A DNA stretch of 64,000 nt from Halorussus limi (GCF_023238205.1 NZ_CP096660.1:310001-374000), one strand, 5' to 3'; positions 17,835 to 26,328 are shown, counted from the first letter of the stretch. The notes: generated from the letters alone by a model not told the origin. A program made the numbers and translations.

Positions 17835-18851
17835 ATGAGAAGAGAGCAATCGAAACCGACGCGGCGGGCGGTGCTGTCTGCCGTCGGCGCGAGTCTCGCG
17901 GCCGGTGGGTTCGGGGTCGGGACCGACGCGACCGCAGCGAAACGCGCGGAGAGCCAGTACGTCCTCGTACAGGGCGACGAGTGCGTGCCGATACGGCCGC
18001 TCCGCGGCCAACTGCCGGTCGAGACGGTGTACGAGTATCAGCTCCCGGAGAAGTACGTCAGCGATGTCAACGGCGCGTCCGCGGGAGATACCGCGCGGTA
18101 CGGGTCGGCGGGGACGACCGACTTCCAGCGACCGCAGACGAGCGTCGCCTTCCTCTATCGGGGTCCGAAGGGTCTGAGCCTCGTGGTCGTCCACGGCAGT
18201 CTCGACGCCTCGGAGGGCGGGAGCGTGACGTTCCGCATCTCGGGGCTGCCCGCGAGCGGCGAGTGGGTCGTCAGAGACGACTTCTACCGCGACCCCGACG
18301 GAGAGATAGCGTCCTCGAACTACGACCGGTGGCGTCTCGACGGCACCGAACACCGAATCGACTGGACGTGGGGGAGCGGCGGAACCGACGGCGGTGCGTT
18401 TCGGGGCCTCGGCGACGACTTCGCGGTGACCGTCGACCCGGCGTTCAACGACGAGGCCGCGCTCTCCGGGAAGCATTACGAGGGGAGCATCACCGACTGG
18501 GAGTTCCTCTCCGGGTCCGCGAGCGTCTCGAAGCGCGTCTCGCTCGATATGACGGAACCGATACGAATCGCGACCGGTGGCTGTGAGTCCGGGAGTGACG
18601 ACCAGCAGGGCGGGAGCGGAAACGGCGGGGATGGCGGCGGTGGAGGAGACGGAGACGGCGAGAATGGTGGCAGTGGGGGAGGAGACGGCGAGGACGAAGA
18701 AAGCGGCGAGAGCGGCGGTGAGTACGCGGTCTGTCACCGGCCGCCGGGCAACCCGGACAACGCACACACGATTCACGTGGGAAGCGAGTCGGCCGTCGAG
18801 TCGCACCTCGAACACGGCGATTCGCGGGGTCCCTGTTCCGAGGACGGGTAG
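17835..18851 (+). CDS. Tat-exported protein with C-terminal Cys-rich CHRPPGNP cassette
   Basis: A 338-residue secreted protein. The N terminus has a twin-arginine leader (PTRRAVLSAVGASLAAGG). Residues about 35-250 are beta-rich and of no family I recognise. A Gly/Asp/Glu-rich linker of about 45 residues follows. The last 35 residues form a small cassette, CHRPPGNPDNAHTIHVG through SHLEHGD to PC, with two Cys and three conserved-looking His, similar to a module I recall at the ends of many secreted bacterial proteins. Its role (metal binding or cell-surface retention) is not known to me. It is monocistronic between oppositely oriented genes. Confidence 0.75.
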   Translation: MRREQSKPTRRAVLSAVGASLAAGGFGVGTDATAAKRAESQYVLVQGDECVPIRPLRGQLPVETVYEYQLPEKYVSDVNGASAGDTARYGSAGTTDFQRPQTSVAFLYRGPKGLSLVVVHGSLDASEGGSVTFRISGLPASGEWVVRDDFYRDPDGEIASSNYDRWRLDGTEHRIDWTWGSGGTDGGAFRGLGDDFAVTVDPAFNDEAALSGKHYEGSITDWEFLSGSASVSKRVSLDMTEPIRIATGGCESGSDDQQGGSGNGGDGGGGGDGDGENGGSGGGDGEDEESGESGGEYAVCHRPPGNPDNAHTIHVGSESAVESHLEHGDSRGPCSEDG

Positions 18852-18923
18852 GAACCGGGCCGAGAACTGGCTAACTCGATGTTAAAAAATTCTATCCGTT
18901 TGTCAAAGATAGCTCTAGCGTTG

Positions 18924-19148
18924 TCAGTCGGCGTTTCGCTCACTCTCTCCGGCGCCGGCGAAGTCACCGCGCAGGTAGAAGTGGACGAACAGGCCCGCAA
19001 AACCTAGCAGTCCCAACCCGAGCGCCAACGCCAGCGGACGGGACTTTCCGCGGCGCTCGCGGTCACGATAGACGTAGATAGCGACCGGCGGTCCGAGGAC
19101 GAGGAGCGTCAGGCCGACGCGAACCAGTGGCCACGGCAGATTCGTCAT
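18924..19148 (-). CDS. small membrane protein, two helices
   Basis: A 74-residue protein starting MTNLPWPLVRVGLTLLVLG at ATG 19148. Hydrophobic segments lie at about 7-25 and 38-57 (ALALGLGLLGFAGLFVHFYL), separated by a charged YRDRERRGKS loop. It ends acidic. A TATA-like CTTATACG lies about 25 bases upstream on this strand, which fixes the start and rules out the longer antisense frame. No family recognised. Confidence 0.65.
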   Translation of the reverse strand: MTNLPWPLVRVGLTLLVLGPPVAIYVYRDRERRGKSRPLALALGLGLLGFAGLFVHFYLRGDFAGAGESERNAD

Positions 19149-19271
19149 GGGTCGGAAATTCGCGCAGGCCGACGTATAAGTTCGTAGTAGCCGAGGGACG
19201 CCGCTTCGGGGTCTACGGACGAATTTCAGCAGCTTGAGGTTCCGTCGGACCGAACCCGACGTAACTACCCG

Positions 19272-20057
19272 ATGACCGAGGAAGTCCGCTCGATAGCGAG
19301 ACGCGAACTGGGAGCGGTCCCGGACGAGGTGGCACGGGTAGCGGAGGGACTGCTCCACGAGACCTATCGAATCAGTTGCGACGGCGAGACCTACGTCCTC
19401 CAGTTTTCGTCGGACGCCGACGAGAGTCGGGTCGATTCGCTGCGGCGCGGCGCGCGCTGCTACGACCTGCTCCGGGACTCTGAGATTCCGGTTCCGGACG
19501 TCGTAGCGGAGCGTCCGGCGTCGGACGACGGCAGACGGTACTTGCTCGTCGAACGGATTCCGGGGCAAACGGCTGAGCGCGACATCACTCTGAATCGCGT
19601 CCGGAACGCCGGTCGCTACTTGGCGAAGATACACGAGTTCCGTACCTTCGAGGAATCGGGATGGATTCGCTTCGAGAACCGACGGCCGAACGTTCGCGGA
19701 TTCGAGGAGGGTGGGCTGGCGCACCGGATACGGCGGACATTGACGGAGGACGCGGCGGTCCTTGACTTCGACCGGTCGTACTCCGGCCACGCCCAGCGTG
19801 ACCTCGTGAAGGCGGCCAGCTGCTTCTGGATGCACGACCCGTGTAGCGATTGGAACGTGCGAGCGAAACTCTACGAGGGGTATCGAGACGTGGCCGAAGT
19901 CGGTGACGATTTCGAAGCGAACGAACCGCTCTACAGAGCCGAGACGCTCGTCGGTACGGTCGCGGGTCTCGTGCGACTGAACGAACTCTCCGAATACGAG
20001 GCGGAGTTCTACTCCGAGCGCATCCTCGAAGCGGTCGAACGGCTCGAAGTTACCTGA
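19272..20057 (+). CDS. aminoglycoside phosphotransferase-like protein lacking the catalytic loop
   Basis: A 261-residue member of the APH/choline-kinase-like fold. The N-lobe (EGLLHETYRISCDGETYVLQF) and hinge region (RRYLLVERIPGQ) are clear, as are the helices LNRVRNAGRYLAKIHEF and the metal-binding region AAVLDFDRSYSGHAQRDLVKAA. The catalytic loop (H-G/D-D-x4-N) that should stand some 15-20 residues before VLDFDRS is absent: HRIRRTLTED runs straight into it near 19740. Members with this fold are usually 300 residues or more. The frame is intact, so this looks like an in-frame internal deletion and the protein is probably not a kinase any more. Confidence 0.7.
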   Translation: MTEEVRSIARRELGAVPDEVARVAEGLLHETYRISCDGETYVLQFSSDADESRVDSLRRGARCYDLLRDSEIPVPDVVAERPASDDGRRYLLVERIPGQTAERDITLNRVRNAGRYLAKIHEFRTFEESGWIRFENRRPNVRGFEEGGLAHRIRRTLTEDAAVLDFDRSYSGHAQRDLVKAASCFWMHDPCSDWNVRAKLYEGYRDVAEVGDDFEANEPLYRAETLVGTVAGLVRLNELSEYEAEFYSERILEAVERLEVT

Positions 20058-20202
20058 CCTTCCCAGGATTACCGAACTGAGTCCTTCGGATGCAGACCAC
20101 CGGCCGCCCGACCCTACAAACTCTGGAGAATCTGTGGGTTAGGCCTCGTATACCACAAATAAGCCGGATATAACTTTGATTCTCTTCCTCGTTGCCTGGA
20201 GT

Positions 20203-21456
20203 ATGGACAGCGAGAACTCCCGACGGCAGTTCCTCCAACGGAGCGTCGTCGCCGCTGGCGTCGCACCGCTGCTCGGCGGTCCGGTCTCGGCGGCGACCGA
20301 CCTCCCGAAGACCCTCCGAATCGAGAGCGACGGCGGCGGGTTCGCGGCCTACGAGGTGACGGTCAGCGGCGACCTCCGACAGCGAGACGGCGGCGACCGG
20401 GTCTCCGGCAGTCGCGCCGCAGGTAACGTCGGCCCGGAGCGCGGTGCCGACACGTTCCGGTACTCCGGCGAAATCACCGGTCTCGTCCTCGCGGGTCCGG
20501 CGACCGTCGCGCGAGACGGCACGCGGGTGAACCCCTCGTCGTTCCCGCGCCCGGCCGGGTCGCTCGCGAGCGGCGACTTCGACGCCGGGTCGGGCACCGA
20601 CCGACTCCGCATCGAGAGCGACGGCGGCGGCGTCGCGGCCTACGAGTTCGCGGCCGGCGGGTCGGTCCGTCAGCGCGACGACGGCGATACGGTGGCCGAG
20701 TCGCGCGCGGTCGGCCACGTCGGCCCGGAGGGCGGTGCCGACGAGTTTGACGTCGACGGACCGATAACCGCGTTCGCGCTCGCGGGTCCGGCCACGGTCT
20801 CGCTGAACGGGAGCGAGGTGACGCCCTCTCGGTCCTCTCCGACCGTCTCGCGCGGCGGTCCGAAACAGACCGTCGCGGTCCGGCCCGACACCCGGATGCT
20901 GTTCGAGACCGCGGTCAGCGACTACCCCGGCGACTACGTCACGGCCGAGTGGTACGTGGACGGCGAGCGGCGGGTCGGCCCGGACCTGTTCTACAACAAC
21001 CTCGGGTCCGGTAGTCGCGCGACGTTCACTCACCGCTTCGAGTCGGCGGGCACCCACCGAGTTCGCTCGGAGGTCTACCGCGAGGGCGAGGCGTCCAGAG
21101 AGGGCGACGACCCCATCGACGCGGTCGAGTGGACGGTCGAGGTCGGGTCCGACGGGCATCGAGCGCCGATAGTCGAGTGCGAGAACCCCGACGCCAGCAT
21201 CCTCAGGACGGCTTACGAGACGACCGAGAACGTCGAGTTCGAGGTCGCCGCGACCGACCCCGACGGAGAACTCGACCGCGTGGTCTGGTGGATACCGCAG
21301 GCCGACGACGTTCACGCCGTCTCGTCTGTCGAGGGCGACTACGACACCGCGAGCGTCACCTACGACATCGACCCCGGTCTCCCCTTCGGCGCGTACGCCA
21401 TCGACAGACGGGGAGCGATTTCGCAGTTCCGCGGGTGGCGCATCGAGAGGAAGTGA
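20203..21456 (+). CDS. Tat-exported protein with duplicated beta domain and Ig/PKD-like C terminus
   Basis: A 417-residue secreted protein. The ATG at 20203 gives a twin-arginine leader (SRRQFLQRSVVAAGVAPLLGG), and a TATA-like GATATAACT lies about 32 bases upstream. Two tandem copies of an approximately 80-residue domain follow, each with LRIESDGGG-AAYE, then RQRD-GD, then GPE-GAD-F and a closing LAGPATV. The C-terminal part (VTAEWYVDGERR, then VEFEVAATDPDGELDRVVWW) reads like two Ig/PKD-type beta domains. Extracellular, function unknown. It follows the APH-like gene by 145 bases but has its own promoter. Confidence 0.75.
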   Translation: MDSENSRRQFLQRSVVAAGVAPLLGGPVSAATDLPKTLRIESDGGGFAAYEVTVSGDLRQRDGGDRVSGSRAAGNVGPERGADTFRYSGEITGLVLAGPATVARDGTRVNPSSFPRPAGSLASGDFDAGSGTDRLRIESDGGGVAAYEFAAGGSVRQRDDGDTVAESRAVGHVGPEGGADEFDVDGPITAFALAGPATVSLNGSEVTPSRSSPTVSRGGPKQTVAVRPDTRMLFETAVSDYPGDYVTAEWYVDGERRVGPDLFYNNLGSGSRATFTHRFESAGTHRVRSEVYREGEASREGDDPIDAVEWTVEVGSDGHRAPIVECENPDASILRTAYETTENVEFEVAATDPDGELDRVVWWIPQADDVHAVSSVEGDYDTASVTYDIDPGLPFGAYAIDRRGAISQFRGWRIERK

Positions 21457-21630
21457 GGGAAAGCGGTGAGTGAGTCTCTGCGTAAACGAAAACGCAAATG
21501 CAAACGTAAACGAAACGAGAGCGACCCCCGAGACGACCGGCGCGGCGTCGCAGTCCGAACGCTAGCGGCGCCGAATCCTGCCGACGCGACAGGGACAAAA
21601 TTATAACCCGACTCCCCGCAACAAGCGGAT

Positions 21631-22446
21631 ATGGCCGATCTCCTGCCCTCCAGTCCCGACCCCTCCGCCGGAGACGGGGGCGAACCCAAAGTCGTCGGCG
21701 TGGACAGCGACGACGCCGACGACCTGCTCGCGGCCCTCCAGTCCGAGACGGCCCGCGACCTGCTCGCGGCGCTGTACGACGACCCGGCGACGCCCTCCGA
21801 ACTCGCCGAGACCGCCGACACCTCCATCCAGAACGTCCGGTATCACCTCGAACGACTGACCGACGCCGACCTCGTGGAAGTCGCCGACACCGTCTACTCC
21901 GAGAAGGGCCGCGAGATGAAGGTGTACGCGCCCGCCGCGAAACCGCTCGTCGTCTTCGCCGGCGGCGACGACGAGGTGCCCGGACTCGAATCCGCGCTCT
22001 CCCGACTGCTCGGCGGACTCGGCGTTCTCGGCCTGTCGAGTCTCCTCGTCCAGCGGTTCTTCGGCGGACCGAACGCGGTCGGCGACTCGCTCGTCGAACG
22101 GGAGTGGAGCGGGCAGTCGCTGGCCGAGACGACCGCCGGAGAGAACCTGACCGCGCCCAGCGTGACCCTCGACGCCGCGACGACTCGGCCGGAGGCCACG
22201 CGGACCGCGGCCGACGGAGTCGATACGAAAGCCGAGGCGACTCGAACCACGGTCGAGGAGGTCCAGACGGGCGCGACTCCGAACGAGGCCGTCACGGAGG
22301 CGACCCGAACCGTCACCGAGGAGGCGGCGACCACGGTGGCTACCTCGGGGTCGACCGGCGGTCTCCCGCCGGGGGTGGTCTTCTTCGCGGGCGGACTCGC
22401 GGTCTTGCTCGCACTCGGAGTCGCGTGGTACGTGCGCGCCCGGTGA
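21631..22446 (+). CDS. membrane-anchored winged-helix (ArsR-like) regulator
   Basis: A 271-residue protein. Residues about 27-95 form an ArsR-type winged helix (LQSETARDLLAALYDDPATP, SIQNVRYHLERLTDADLV, and a wing containing TVYSEKGREMKVYAP). A first hydrophobic stretch, LLGGLGVLGLSSLLVQRFF, lies near residues 126-145. A long Thr/Ala/Glu-rich disordered region follows, and the C terminus is a membrane helix, GVVFFAGGLAVLLALGVAWYV, with a basic tail. The layout suggests a DNA-binding domain held at the membrane with an external or linker segment, as in one-component sensors. Family relatives are common in haloarchaea; the target is unknown. Confidence 0.78.
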   Translation: MADLLPSSPDPSAGDGGEPKVVGVDSDDADDLLAALQSETARDLLAALYDDPATPSELAETADTSIQNVRYHLERLTDADLVEVADTVYSEKGREMKVYAPAAKPLVVFAGGDDEVPGLESALSRLLGGLGVLGLSSLLVQRFFGGPNAVGDSLVEREWSGQSLAETTAGENLTAPSVTLDAATTRPEATRTAADGVDTKAEATRTTVEEVQTGATPNEAVTEATRTVTEEAATTVATSGSTGGLPPGVVFFAGGLAVLLALGVAWYVRAR

Positions 22447-22599
22447 CGAGCCCTGCACGCCCAGTGACCGTGCTCCGTCCCCGGTGTCGGACGTGCGACG
22501 CTGCCGAGCGCGACCCCGCAGACGTCCGCGCGAGGCCGCCGCCCTCCCGCGACGCGCCGAATTCGATTCCGACCCCGCGGAGCTAAATTTTCGGGTTAC

Positions 22600-22637
22600 T
22601 TTCCCGCACGTGGGGAAAAACGGTGGGTCTTTAATAC
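22600..22637 (+). promoter_or_regulatory. palindrome plus TATA-like box before zinc-ribbon gene
   Basis: An inverted repeat TTTCCC (22600-22605), GCACGTG, GGGAAA (22613-22618) lies just upstream of a TATA-like TTTAATAC (about 22630-22637), itself about 25 bases before the ATG at 22659. The position at the BRE/TATA edge fits an operator. The 212-base gap otherwise holds no gene I can support. Confidence 0.4.
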
Positions 22638-22658
22638 GATGCCGCGTGAAATACGGAT

Positions 22659-22889
22659 ATGGAACAACTGCTCGAGAGTCGGGAGACCGGCACTGACGAC
22701 GTAGACCTTTCCCGCGGCGCGGACGACTTCGACTCCCTGCTCTTCTGTGGCCGATGCGGGGAGCGATTTCAGGCCGCGGAGGCCACCGACGACGGGTGGT
22801 ACTATCGATGTCCGAACGAGGACTGCGACGCCGAGGGTATCCACGAGGACCTCTACCCGGTGAAAGACGTTCTCCCGTCGACACACTGA
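22659..22889 (+). CDS. zinc-ribbon protein, 76 residues
   Basis: A small acidic protein starting MEQLLESRETGTDDVDLS. Residues 30-56 form a treble-clef or zinc-ribbon motif: CGRC then, after a short beta hairpin (FQAAEATDDGWYYR), CPNEDC. This CxxC...CxxxxC arrangement is typical of the many haloarchaeal miniproteins thought to be regulators or adaptors. No partner gene is adjacent: it is convergent with the cyclase-family gene, 22 bases apart. Specific function unknown. Confidence 0.7.
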   Translation: MEQLLESRETGTDDVDLSRGADDFDSLLFCGRCGERFQAAEATDDGWYYRCPNEDCDAEGIHEDLYPVKDVLPSTH

Positions 22890-22911
22890 ACCCCCGGCCG
22901 GACCCGCGGCG

Positions 22912-23706
22912 TCACCACGTCGCCACGGCCCTCACGGGCGACCCGTCGGCGTCCACCAGCGCGAGCGGGTAGGCTAGCAGTTCGAATCGGTCCGGTACCT
23001 CTCCGAGTCCGGTCAGGTTCTCCACCACGAACAGTCCGCTCCCGAGCAGTTCCCGATGGGCGGGCACGCCGTCCGGTTCGCTCGTCCCGTCTGATTCTTC
23101 CGTTTCGTTCGGTTTCTCCGTTCCAGCAGACGCTCCCATTTCGCCCGATTCCTCCGCTCCAGTCAATTTTCCGGTCCCGACCGATTCGCTCGTACTCTCC
23201 CCCTCCTCCGTGCCGGTCTCGCTCGGCGACGGGTCGGGACTCAGCGCGTCGAGACCGACGTGCCACCCGCGGTCGGCACAGGTCGCCGCCGCCTCCGCGG
23301 TCAGGTACGGGTGGTCGAAGTACCGGTCGGTGCCCCAGTGGGCGTCCCACCCGGTCCGGAGGACCAGCATCTCGGTCTCGGCGTCCCCTCCGCTCTTCGG
23401 CCCGGGAATCACCTCCGGGCCGATGGGGTCGCGCGCTCCCAGTCCAGTGCAGTCCACGAGTTGCGCGTCGAAGACGAACTCCTCGACGCCGAACGCGTCT
23501 AGATTCTTTCCGTCGGGTTCGGTGTGACTCGGCGCGTCGACGTGGGTCCCCGAGTGACTCCCGAACCGTAACTCCGTCACGCGGTAGCCGTCGGAGTCGT
23601 GGGTCGCCGCGGGTGCGGATTCGACCGCCGGGTCGCCGGGGTAGACGGTGGCGTCGGCGTCGAGCGGTTGAGTGAGGTCGGCAGTAGAGCGGTCGCGGTC
23701 GGACAT
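22912..23706 (-). CDS. cyclase family protein (kynurenine formamidase-like)
   Basis: A 264-residue hydrolase-fold protein. The metal-binding signature HSGTHVDAPSH lies near residues 50-60, preceded by LTQPLDADATVYPGDP. Later segments LRTGWDAHWGTDRYFDHPYL and HVGLDALSPDP, then the C-terminal HRELLGSGLFVVENLTGL, are all typical. Between SPDP and PAHRELL sits a roughly 53-residue insertion rich in Glu, Ser, Thr and Gly, where homologues have a short loop; it is probably a disordered acidic tether. Possible substrates are amides or lactones such as N-formylkynurenine; no tryptophan-degradation genes are nearby. Confidence 0.85.
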   Translation of the reverse strand: MSDRDRSTADLTQPLDADATVYPGDPAVESAPAATHDSDGYRVTELRFGSHSGTHVDAPSHTEPDGKNLDAFGVEEFVFDAQLVDCTGLGARDPIGPEVIPGPKSGGDAETEMLVLRTGWDAHWGTDRYFDHPYLTAEAAATCADRGWHVGLDALSPDPSPSETGTEEGESTSESVGTGKLTGAEESGEMGASAGTEKPNETEESDGTSEPDGVPAHRELLGSGLFVVENLTGLGEVPDRFELLAYPLALVDADGSPVRAVATW

Positions 23707-23886
23707 GATTCGCTCGACAGTAACGAGTGCACGCCTTTCATCTTCGGGGTCGCTTACCCCTCTCGGGGTCGCTCACGGGAGTGGTCGCGCTCTCCCGTCG
23801 GTTTCCTTTCCGGCGTCGCACCCCCGACGTGTGACAGAAATTAACGCGATACGCCTTTATCACCCCGCGGCTTACGCCTCCTTCAC

Positions 23887-24525
23887 ATGATGGCGACCAC
23901 TCACGCGCTGTTCGGCGTCGTCCTCGCGACCGCGACGGCGACCGTCGCGCCCGAGTTCGCGCCGGTCGCGTTCGTCGCGGGGGTCGTCGGGAGCGTGTTC
24001 CCCGACCTCGACCTCTACGCGGGCCACCGCCGGACCCTCCACTTCCCGGTCTACTACGCGGTCGCCGCGCTCCCTGCAGTCGCGCTCGCGGTCGTCTCGC
24101 CGGTCGCCGAGACGGTCGCGCTCGCGCTGTTTCTCGCCGGAGCGGCGGCCCATTCGCTGATGGACGTGTTCGGCGGCGGTCTCGAACTCAAGCCGTGGCG
24201 CGCCGAGTCCGACCGGGCGGTCTACGACCACTACCGCGGGCGGTGGGTCGCGCCCCGGCGCTGGATTCGCTACGACGGCGCGCCCGAGGACCTGCTCGTC
24301 GCCGGGTTCTTCGCCGCGCCCGCCCTCGTCGTCTGGACCGGCCCGCCCCGGACTTTCGTCGCCGCGGTCCTGCTCGTCTCGGCGGGGTACGCGCTGGCCC
24401 GGAAACCCCTCGCGGCGCTGGTCGAGCGACTCGTTCCGGCCCTGCCGTCGGCCCTGCGGTCGCGCCTCCCCGAACGGTTTCGCGCCACCGCGGACCGGAC
24501 GCCGCCGGCCCAGACCGGCGACTGA
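23887..24525 (+). CDS. membrane-bound metal-dependent hydrolase (YdjM/DUF457-like)
   Basis: A 212-residue membrane protein beginning MMATTHALFGVVLATA. The opening THALFG and the later GSVFPDLDLYAGHRRTLHF give the conserved His and Asp positions of the metal-dependent hydrolase family (H6, PDLD, GHRRTLHF). About four hydrophobic segments follow, with AAHSLMDVFGGGLE as a second His/Asp site. Relatives include LexA-regulated YdjM; the substrate is unknown. A TATA-like CTTTATCAC lies about 28 bases upstream of the ATG pair at 23887/23890; either could be used. Confidence 0.8.
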   Translation: MMATTHALFGVVLATATATVAPEFAPVAFVAGVVGSVFPDLDLYAGHRRTLHFPVYYAVAALPAVALAVVSPVAETVALALFLAGAAAHSLMDVFGGGLELKPWRAESDRAVYDHYRGRWVAPRRWIRYDGAPEDLLVAGFFAAPALVVWTGPPRTFVAAVLLVSAGYALARKPLAALVERLVPALPSALRSRLPERFRATADRTPPAQTGD

Positions 24526-24538
24526 CCGCCGGCCGGTC

Positions 24539-24883
24539 CTACATCAGCGCGTCGGCTATCCACGCTACGACCCCGAGACCGATGAGCGCGATGCCGAGCG
24601 TCGACGTGAACGGTTCGGGGAAGAAGAACAGGACGACGCCCGCGATTAGCACGAGTCCGATTAGCCCCTCGTCCAACCAAGTGCCGTCGTCGTCGTCCTC
24701 GCCGTACTCGTCTCCGGCGTACGCGTCGTTCTCGGCGTACGCGTTGCCGTACTCGTCGTCCGTGCCGTACGCATCGTCCACATATTCGTCGCGCCCGACC
24801 ACGTCGTTATCGTCGGCGTACGCGTCGTCGCGAGTCCCCTCGTCGTACGTGTCGTCGTCGGTGTAACTGTGGTCGTCAGACAC
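24539..24883 (-). CDS. acidic Tyr/Asp-rich membrane protein
   Basis: A 114-residue protein with an N-terminal 66 residues made almost entirely of Asp, Tyr, Glu, Ala and Thr (repeats such as DDAYADD, NAYAEND, DAYAGDEYGEDD), then a hydrophobic C terminus with two helices (GLIGLVLIAGVVLFFF and LGIALIGLGVVAWIADAL). It looks like a small membrane protein with a disordered acidic tail. The tail's codon-level repetition (GCGTACG at intervals) suggests slippage or expansion. Function unknown. Confidence 0.65.
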   Translation of the reverse strand: MSDDHSYTDDDTYDEGTRDDAYADDNDVVGRDEYVDDAYGTDDEYGNAYAENDAYAGDEYGEDDDDGTWLDEGLIGLVLIAGVVLFFFPEPFTSTLGIALIGLGVVAWIADALM

Positions 24884-24938
24884 ACCGATTAATTGGGGGA
24901 GCGACGCAGGTAGGACTTCTGGCAGGCCCGACGGGCCG

Positions 24939-25535
24939 CTAGTCGCGGTCGGCGGTCGCGTCGCGGTACTGCTCGCGCGAAATCGTGTAGCGGTGCAGGT
25001 CCCCGACCTCGCCGTCTCGGGGGAAGAAGTCCCGGAGGACGCCGTCGTGTTGGCCGCCGAACCGCTCGACGTACTTCTCTATCGCCCGTCGGGACCGCTC
25101 GTTGTCGGTTCGATGGGACGCGCCGACGAGTTCGAGGTCGAGTCGGTCGAACGCGAGTTCGAGCAGGGCGGCGGCGCGCTCGCCCGAGTACCCCCGGCCC
25201 CAGAACCGCCTGCGGAGCCAGACGCCGAGTTCGGCCGACCGACGGTCCCAGTCGAAGTCGAGGTTCGTCGTGCCCACGAGTTCGTCGCCGGAGTCGTCAC
25301 GGGCGAAGATGGCGTAGGTCGCCTGCTCGCGGTCGTCCCACCGCTCCTCGACACTCACGAGGAAGTCGTGGGTGTCCTTCGGCGTCTCGTGGGGGTCCCA
25401 CATCGCGTACTCGCTGACCTCGCTCATGTGCGGTGCCCCGGTGCGCATGTGCTGGTAGAGTTCCGCGGTCGGCACAGTGTCTCGCGAGAGACGCACGAAT
25501 CGCAGGCGCTCGGTCTCGATTTCGTCGGGAAACAC
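24939..25535 (-). CDS. GNAT N-acetyltransferase (RimJ-like)
   Basis: A 198-residue acetyltransferase. The start IETERLRFVRLS is typical of the RimJ/RimL branch. Strands AIFARDDSGDELVGTTNLDF and AELGVWLRRRFWGRGYSGERAAALLELAF carry the acetyl-CoA loop (R-R-x-x-W-G-R-G-Y-S-G). The later ASHRTDNERSRRAIEKY is the conserved Asn-rich helix. Substrate (protein N terminus or small amine) unknown. Upstream is a 332-base gap. Confidence 0.85.
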   Translation of the reverse strand: MFPDEIETERLRFVRLSRDTVPTAELYQHMRTGAPHMSEVSEYAMWDPHETPKDTHDFLVSVEERWDDREQATYAIFARDDSGDELVGTTNLDFDWDRRSAELGVWLRRRFWGRGYSGERAAALLELAFDRLDLELVGASHRTDNERSRRAIEKYVERFGGQHDGVLRDFFPRDGEVGDLHRYTISREQYRDATADRD

Positions 25536-25867
25536 GTCCAGAATTGGATCTGCGGAGGGATGGGTGCTTCGGCTATCGATGCGCCCGGCCGACTCGCGAC
25601 GTACGCTCGACCCGGTCGTGGGTCGGTCTCGCCGGGGTAAAATCCAGTTTGGGGGTAGTGGTGACGGGATACCAGCCCGGGACGCCAGACACTGACTACC
25701 AATCAGGTCCGCATTCGTACCTCGTTCTCGATAGTTATCAAGTTACGGCTTCGTACACTATCGATCATTCTAGGTAATTAACACTCACATTTGGCGGCTC
25801 GCGTCGCCACTTTCAGTTTCACTCCGCTTGGCTCACCGCTTTAGTGGTCTCTCCCGTTCATTCGAAC
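25536..25867. other. 332-base intergenic region without a supported gene
   Basis: This gap between two divergent genes has lower GC than its surroundings, with TATA-like ATAGTTATCAAGT and GGTAATTAACAC near 25731-25790. The first 150 bases include a GGGGTAAAATCC segment that could serve the GNAT gene on the minus strand. I looked for a tRNA fold around 25650-25720 and found none. No palindrome or ORF is convincing. Confidence 0.5.
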
Positions 25868-26203
25868 ATGGCCAGTTCAGCCGCACCCGCGGGGAACACG
25901 GAACTGTTCGACCGACTCTGCGCGGCCATCGCCCGCGAGCGAGGAGGTACCGACGTGTACCTGAAGGCCGCCCACCTGTTGCGCCGGGACAACGGCGCGT
26001 ACTCGCTGGTCGGACTGGAGGAGGGCGGCGAGCGTGCGGTCTACCACTACGAGGGCGCGTTCACGTCGGTGATGCCCTTCGACGCAGAAGGCGTCCGACA
26101 GGACGAGGCCGAGACCCTCGCGCGCAACGAGAACGTCCGCGAGGGGCTACACGCGGTGTCGTACTCGTGGGTCCGCCCGGAGTACCGCGACCTGCTGGGG
26201 TGA
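25868..26203 (+). CDS. small soluble protein of unknown function
   Basis: A 111-residue protein starting MASSAAPAGNTELFDRLCAA. It contains an N-terminal helix (DRLCAAIARERGGTDVYLKAAHLLRRDNGAYSL), an acidic beta segment (ERAVYHYEGAFTSVMPF) and a helix QDEAETLARNENVREGLHAV ending SYSWVRPEYRDLLG. No cysteine clusters, signal or membrane helices. I do not recognise the family. The Met at 25868 was preferred over the one 24 bases upstream because it begins a normal N terminus. Confidence 0.6.
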   Translation: MASSAAPAGNTELFDRLCAAIARERGGTDVYLKAAHLLRRDNGAYSLVGLEEGGERAVYHYEGAFTSVMPFDAEGVRQDEAETLARNENVREGLHAVSYSWVRPEYRDLLG

Positions 26204-26328
26204 ACGCCCACCGGTCGCTCACGGTCCGCTCCCGCGTTCCGTCGCTGCCGCCCGTTCCCGCGCTCTCGAACACTCTCTGCGTTTCGACGAACCCCATTCT
26301 TATCCGTCAGTCCTGACAATGGCCGTCC

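Noticed and set aside
25640-25730. Possible tRNA in the gap near 25650-25720
   Set aside because: A D-arm-like TAGTGGTGACGGG is visible, but no acceptor pairing or GGTTCGAATCC-type T arm could be placed.
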